64,000 nucleotides of DNA, taken from NCBI GenBank assembly GCA_947168665.1, contig CAMVMX010000008.1:1-64000 (forward strand). Direction: 5' to 3'. This DNA comes from an uncultured Bacteroidales bacterium (GTDB taxonomy: Bacteria > Bacteroidota > Bacteroidia > Bacteroidales > P3). The notes beneath the pieces are model-generated. The model saw only the letters and a program-made list of their open reading frames with translations, ran no database searches and was not told where the DNA came from. Positions 59,714 through 64,000 of this stretch are shown piece after piece. Position 1 is the first letter of the stretch, and each line of letters starts with the position of its first letter. A program made the translations under genes and the position numbers.

Positions 59714-61576
59714 CTATAATTTGTAACTGTAAATGCCTTCTTGTTGTTGTCCTTGGTAGTAGGTGAGTGTGCGCAGGGTGGAGCCGCGGGGCAGGGCTAT
59801 GGGGGCAGTGTAGACGGTGGATTCGGTGGTGGGTTCGCTGCCGTCGGTGGTGTAGTAGATGCAGCAATCGGCCACTTCGGTTTCGATGGTTACCAGCAGG
59901 TGGTCGCCTTGGTGGGTGCGGGTGACGAGGGGCTTGAATGAACCGGGACAGTAGTTGTAGCCTTCGGATGCGAGACGTGTTTTGTGTTGTGCTATCTTGT
60001 GGCGGAAGTGTTGCCAGTCTCTGTTTTCAGGCTTGGACCACAGGCTTTCGGCAAAGCTGCACAGGCGGGGGAGCAGCTGATATTCGGCTTGAGAATAGGT
60101 GTCGATATGGTCTGTCCACAGGAGGCAAAGCCCGCCCCAGATGTGTTCTTGTTGGGCAGATGGGGCTTTGTGGGGGATGGGGTCGAAGAGGTAGGAGTCG
60201 TGGAGGGTGAGGGTTTGTGGCGAGGCAAGGGGCTGGTAAAGGGTGTCGGCTTGGTAGTAGTCGAAGCTGCAGTATTGCGGATTGGCCACGATGACACCGG
60301 GCGCGAGCAGGGAGGCGATGGTGGCCACGCTGTCGCCCCGCGAGGCGATGACAACGGCGTCGGGAGGCAGGGAGCCACAGTCCAGCATGTCGTCCCAGCC
60401 CATGATGCGGATGCCTTTGCGAGAAAGGTGGTCGGCCACTTGGTTGATTAGCCAGCCCTGCAGTTCGGTCTCGCTTTTGAGGTGGTGCCGGTGTTTGAGG
60501 GCTTGGCAGCGGGGGCATTGCTCCCAAGGCTCGGTCGAGCAGGGGCTGCATCCGATATGGATGTATTCGCTGGGGAATAGTGATGTGATGTGGTCCAGCA
60601 CATTGAAGAGGAAGGTGAGAGTGGAGTCGTTGCCGATGCAGAGGGTTGCGTCGTGGGGCCAGCAGGGGCCGCAAGCCACCTGCCGGGGTTTGGCGTCGCA
60701 AGCCAGCGAAGGGTAGGCGGCGAGGATGGCGCTGCAGTGACCGGGGATATCGATGGAGGGGATGACTTCGATGTTGCGCTGTGCGGCATATTCCACCACG
60801 TCGGCTATGTCGGAGGGGGTGTAGAACCCGCCGTATGTGGCCTCTTCGCCTGGTTTTGGGGGTGGGGCACTGCCCCAGCGGTAGCCATGCCTGTCCACTC
60901 TCCATGCACCGATGTCCGTAAGGGCAGGGTAGGAGTTGACTTCGATGCGCCAGCCTTGGTCGTCGGCCAGGTGCCAGACGAATTTGTTGAGTTTGTAGGC
61001 TGCCATGAGGTCCAGATGGCGCTTGATTTGCTTCACGGTGAAAAAATGGCGGCACACATCGAGCTGGCTTCCGCGCCAGGGGAAACGCGGACGGTCGAGT
61101 ATGGTGCATTCTGGCAGGGTGATGTGGGTATAGGTTGTGGATAGGATGTCGGACGGCAGCATCTGTACGAATGTCTGGAAGGCGTAGAGCAGCCCCCGCT
61201 CGGTGTTGGCACTGATGAAAATTCCTTCGGGCAGTACCTGCAGCAGGTAGCCTTCGTCGCCTAATTCGGGGTTGATGGTGTCGTTGAGCGTAAAGAGTAT
61301 GCAGTCCTTTTCGGGGTTGCCTATGAAGGCGGGACGCACGTGCATGCGCCGCAGGGTTGTGGCGATATACTTGGCGGTGGGAGTGTTGCGGCCCAAGTTG
61401 GCAAAACAGAGGCGTGTGGAGGAGGAAAGTGTGTAGGACCGCCCTTTCATAACAATGTATTCGGGCTCAGGAATGATAGAGTATTCAGCTATTTGTACCT
61501 TTTCGCCACAGGATGCAAGGATAGCCAGCAGCACCAAGGAGCAGAGCAGAAGCCGAGTATTGCAGACAGTTTTCAT
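59714..61576 (-). CDS. GH20 beta-N-acetylhexosaminidase-like lipoprotein, catalytic pair missing
   Basis: A 620-residue lipoprotein (lipobox LASC, Cys23). Residues 30-155 are the GH20b domain, 165-510 the GH20 barrel (RGSQLDVCRHFF, WHLADDQGWRIEV, PSIDIPGH, IMGWDDML, LLWTDHI), then a C-terminal chitobiase-like C-terminal domain. Active GH20 enzymes have HIGGDE, whose Asp and Glu bind the acetamido group and donate the proton. Here the site reads HIGCSPC: Ser344 and Pro345 (codons at 60542-60547) replace them. The surrounding alignment (W, CPxC) is intact, so this is no frameshift. It is probably inactive and perhaps sugar-binding. Confidence 0.85.
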   Translation of the reverse strand: MKTVCNTRLLLCSLVLLAILASCGEKVQIAEYSIIPEPEYIVMKGRSYTLSSSTRLCFANLGRNTPTAKYIATTLRRMHVRPAFIGNPEKDCILFTLNDTINPELGDEGYLLQVLPEGIFISANTERGLLYAFQTFVQMLPSDILSTTYTHITLPECTILDRPRFPWRGSQLDVCRHFFTVKQIKRHLDLMAAYKLNKFVWHLADDQGWRIEVNSYPALTDIGAWRVDRHGYRWGSAPPPKPGEEATYGGFYTPSDIADVVEYAAQRNIEVIPSIDIPGHCSAILAAYPSLACDAKPRQVACGPCWPHDATLCIGNDSTLTFLFNVLDHITSLFPSEYIHIGCSPCSTEPWEQCPRCQALKHRHHLKSETELQGWLINQVADHLSRKGIRIMGWDDMLDCGSLPPDAVVIASRGDSVATIASLLAPGVIVANPQYCSFDYYQADTLYQPLASPQTLTLHDSYLFDPIPHKAPSAQQEHIWGGLCLLWTDHIDTYSQAEYQLLPRLCSFAESLWSKPENRDWQHFRHKIAQHKTRLASEGYNYCPGSFKPLVTRTHQGDHLLVTIETEVADCCIYYTTDGSEPTTESTVYTAPIALPRGSTLRTLTYYQGQQQEGIYSYKL

Positions 61577-61593
61577 CCTTTTAATTTGAAATG

Positions 61594-61623
61594 CAAAGGT
61601 ACAAAAAATATCCGTATCACAAA
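61594..61623 (-). promoter_or_regulatory. Promoter of the GH20-like gene
   Basis: Minus strand TTTG (61623-61620), 18 bases, TACCTTTG (61601-61594), 18 bases before the ATG. Confidence 0.65.
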
Positions 61624-61767
61624 CTGTAGGCCATGCCTCTTAAGAATAATTAACTGCATGGTGAGAAAAGGTCTGTGGCTATTGGTCGGCATATTTCAAC
61701 AGGTTTATCTTTTTTTTTACAATAATACCTTTAATCTTGCGTTATAATCGGTAAAAAAGAAAATCCC

Positions 61768-63264
61768 ATGCCTCAAAACTCTCTCAAACGGCTTGTTTCC
61801 GACACGATGATATATGGTGTCAGCAGTATTGTTGGCCGTTTTCTCAACTATCTGCTTGTGCCGCTCTACACCTACAAGATTGCCGCCTCGACAGGGGGCT
61901 ACGGAGTGGTGACAGAACTCTATGCTTACACGGCTCTGATGTTGGTCATTCTCACTTTCGGGATGGAGACCACGTTCTTTTACTTTGCCAATGACAACAA
62001 GAGTCGGGCCAGCCAGGTTTTCTCTACTTCGGCCCTGGCAGTGGGCGGGGTGAGTGCGCTGTTTGTGATGCTGCTGGCGCTTTTCCTTAAACCGGTTACG
62101 CAGGCTATGGGTTATGCCGCCCATCCCGAGTTTGTGATGATGATGGGTTGTGTGGTGGCGCTTGACGCCTTTCAGGCCATCTTTTTTGCTTGGCTCCGTT
62201 TTGAGGGTCGTGCGTGGAAGTTTGCGGCTCTTAAGCTGCTTTTTATTGTCTGCAATATTTTGCTGAATCTGTTCGTGTTCCTTCTTGCTCCGCAGTTGGC
62301 CCAATCGCATCCGGGGCTGATGGGATGGTACCGTCCCGATTGGCAGGTGGGATATGTTTTTGCCGTCAATTTGGTTTGCACGGCAGGGGTTACGCTGGGT
62401 TTCGTTCCCGAAATGCGCCATCTTCGCCACGGTATCGATTGGACGCTTATCCGGCCGATGTTGCGTTACACGTGGCCACTGCTGCTGCTGGGCATTGCGG
62501 GTATTCTGAATCAGGTGGCCGACAAGATTTGCTACCGCCATCTTGTGCCCGGCCCCGATGGCGAAGTGCAGCTGGGTATTTACGGTGCCTGTGTCAAGAT
62601 AGCGATGATTATGGCCATGATTACCCAAGCATTCCGCTATGCTTACGAGCCTTTCGTTTTTGGTGGAGGGCGGAGCCGCGAGGCGAAAGAGAGCCAGGCA
62701 GCCGTGATGAAGTACTTTGTAATCTTTGCACTCCTGGCGTTCCTGGTAGTGATGGCTTATTTGGACATCTTCAAGTATATTATTGACTCCGGCTATTGGG
62801 AAGGACTCAGGGTGGTACCTATTGTGATGATGGCCGAGATATTGATGAGCATCTATTTCAATCTCTCTTTCTGGTACAAACTTTCGGGCCAGACGTGGTG
62901 GGGAGCCGTCTTTTCGGCTATTGGCTGCGTAGTGTTGCTTGCCGTCAACATTGTAGGGGTGCCCCGTTGGGGCTACATGGCGTGTGCATGGGGCGGGGTG
63001 GCTGGCTATGGGGTCTGTGTGCTGCTTTCCTATCTCGTCGGCCGCCGCCGCAATCCTGTGCCGTACAATGTGCCATGCATCGCGGTCTATTTTCTGTTAG
63101 CGCTGGGTCTGTATGGAGTGAGTGTATGGCTCAGGCCGTCAGTATTGGCGTGGCGGCTGGTATTGAACACCCTGCTGGTTGCTGTATATGTGGCAGTGGT
63201 GTGCTGGCAGGAGAAACAGTTGTGGCAGCCAGCCTTTAAAAGAATAATTCGTAAACTAAGATAA
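61768..63264 (+). CDS. Oligosaccharide flippase (MATE/MVF, Wzx-like)
   Basis: A 498-residue protein with about 14 membrane segments; the opening SDTMIYGVSSIVGRFLNYLLVPLYT is the polysaccharide-synthesis flippase signature. It probably flips undecaprenyl-linked oligosaccharide (O-antigen, capsule or S-layer glycan) across the inner membrane. No consensus -7 box lies in the gap to the divergent GH20-like gene. The partial IgGFc-like gene starts 16 bases downstream. Confidence 0.88.
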   Translation: MPQNSLKRLVSDTMIYGVSSIVGRFLNYLLVPLYTYKIAASTGGYGVVTELYAYTALMLVILTFGMETTFFYFANDNKSRASQVFSTSALAVGGVSALFVMLLALFLKPVTQAMGYAAHPEFVMMMGCVVALDAFQAIFFAWLRFEGRAWKFAALKLLFIVCNILLNLFVFLLAPQLAQSHPGLMGWYRPDWQVGYVFAVNLVCTAGVTLGFVPEMRHLRHGIDWTLIRPMLRYTWPLLLLGIAGILNQVADKICYRHLVPGPDGEVQLGIYGACVKIAMIMAMITQAFRYAYEPFVFGGGRSREAKESQAAVMKYFVIFALLAFLVVMAYLDIFKYIIDSGYWEGLRVVPIVMMAEILMSIYFNLSFWYKLSGQTWWGAVFSAIGCVVLLAVNIVGVPRWGYMACAWGGVAGYGVCVLLSYLVGRRRNPVPYNVPCIAVYFLLALGLYGVSVWLRPSVLAWRLVLNTLLVAVYVAVVCWQEKQLWQPAFKRIIRKLR

Positions 63265-63280
63265 AAGGTATCAAATTCTT

Positions 63281-64000
63281 ATGAGAAAACTACTGCCCAT
63301 AATACTAATCGTTCTGCCGTGGGTCTGCATGGCGCAGATTGACAACCCCTATGACCATTGCGGTGAGCAGTTCGCAACCCAAGGCACGGACTTCTGGGTC
63401 TGTTTCCCCCGCACGGCCGATGGGATGAGCTCCAATGTTTCGAAGCTCTATGTGGTGAGTGAGCGCGACTGCGATGTCACGGTTACTGCACCGCTGCTCG
63501 ACTGGAGCCAGACCGTCCACATTATGGGCCGTCGAATGTGTGGTCCGGATACGAACTATATCAATGTACCCCAAGCCTATTCCCGTTTTTGTGACACCGT
63601 ATCCTTTCATTTCCCCCTCGTCCCCCATTATGACTATTCATCCTCTCTCATCAACCGGCCCCAGCCGCGTGCTTTCCATGTGACCAGCACTGACACAATT
63701 AGTCTCTTTTTATGGATTTCTACTGTTGGTACAAACGATGCAGTTAATGTCTTGCCCACTGAGCTTCTTCGCGATGAATATGTTGCGCAAGTATTTCCCA
63801 ACAGATGTCTGGATGATGTGATCGTACCAATATATCCTCTACTGCCGCCGAAGGATCCTTTCGATTTTGTATGTGCCCAAAGGGAGCAAACTATCGATAT
63901 TGTAGCAGTTGAGGATAGTACGGTGGTGGATATTGTGTTGGGTGATTGGGACTTGGTCGGCAGGCAAAAGGGGGACTCTTTCTCTGTTGTTCTCAATGCT
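63281..64000 (+). CDS. IgGFc-binding-like secreted protein, 5' part only
   Basis: An open frame from ATG 63281 to the window end (240 codons, no stop). It starts with a signal peptide (MRKLLPIILIVLPWVCMAQ). The mature start has GTDFWVCFPR, and the following part runs RAFHVTSTDTISLFLW, NVLPTELLRDEYVAQ and VAVEDSTVVDIVLG, the pattern of the IgGFc-binding N-terminal domain found in large Bacteroidetes surface proteins. Those are often T9SS or PKD-containing adhesins; the rest of this one lies outside the window. It follows the flippase by 16 bases. Confidence 0.72.
   Translation, partial: MRKLLPIILIVLPWVCMAQIDNPYDHCGEQFATQGTDFWVCFPRTADGMSSNVSKLYVVSERDCDVTVTAPLLDWSQTVHIMGRRMCGPDTNYINVPQAYSRFCDTVSFHFPLVPHYDYSSSLINRPQPRAFHVTSTDTISLFLWISTVGTNDAVNVLPTELLRDEYVAQVFPNRCLDDVIVPIYPLLPPKDPFDFVCAQREQTIDIVAVEDSTVVDIVLGDWDLVGRQKGDSFSVVLNA

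Overview
The window looks like a chromosomal segment of a high-GC member of the Bacteroidales. Evidence: promoters of the Bacteroidetes type (TTTG or TTG, 18-22 bases, then TAnnTTTG), A-rich start regions without Shine-Dalgarno sequences, two proteins with type IX secretion (T9SS) C-terminal sorting domains, many LxxC lipoproteins, the Bacteroidetes-type short arginine decarboxylase, a DksA-like protein with a degenerate zinc site, and the clustering of DUF1599, a BT_3928-type protein, DUF4293, tsaE, rsfS, ftsH and cdsA. I cannot name a genus. No rRNA, tRNA, CRISPR array, IS element or phage gene was seen; almost everything is ordinary chromosome.

Layout. 0.3-10.2 kb: DUF4332 protein, SLC1-type symporter, fused double-ATPase peptide ABC protein, ornithine aminotransferase, secreted GH3 glycosidase, an inner-membrane protein overlapping a porin-like outer-membrane protein, and a PHP histidinol phosphatase. 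10.6-16.4 kb: BspA-type leucine-rich T9SS protein, a secreted protein/YD-repeat lipoprotein pair, and L-serine dehydratase. 16.4-23.8 kb: thiamine pyrophosphokinase, then a leftward block of TSCPD protein, radA, ThrE exporter, U32 peptidase, Crp/Fnr regulator and hybrid cluster protein (hcp). 24-32.7 kb: Rpn-type nuclease with a 12-bp tandem repeat, DksA-like protein, rimM, rpsP, then rightward ribF, LRR protein, omega-amidase, mutS2 and a lipoprotein. 32.8-40.8 kb: M16 peptidase, Xre regulator and DUF2975 protein, then cdaA and folP, which are separated by an oppositely oriented surface lipoprotein with a roughly 300-base leader. 40.9-48.5 kb: a nine-gene rightward run from DUF1599 to an RluA-type pseudouridine synthase. 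48.5-54 kb: gingipain-like C25 peptidase and arginine decarboxylase. 54.3-64 kb: FKBP isomerase, polyprenyl glycosylphosphotransferase and lipoprotein (leftward), an ATPase/phosphodiesterase pair, DMT exporter, a GH20 protein without its catalytic acids, a flippase and the start of an IgGFc-binding-like protein.

The most interesting signals are: a perfect GTAAC-N4-GTTAC dyad about 42 bases upstream of the inferred hcp start site, next to a Crp/Fnr gene that carries its own perfect inverted repeat; a GH20 hexosaminidase whose catalytic Asp-Glu pair reads Ser-Pro; a degenerate intergenic repeat family with three copies; 8-bp tandem repeats just upstream of start codons; and a hydrogenase-operon-type ATPase with no hydrogenase beside it. 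I do not see one clearly new multigene system such as a defence island.
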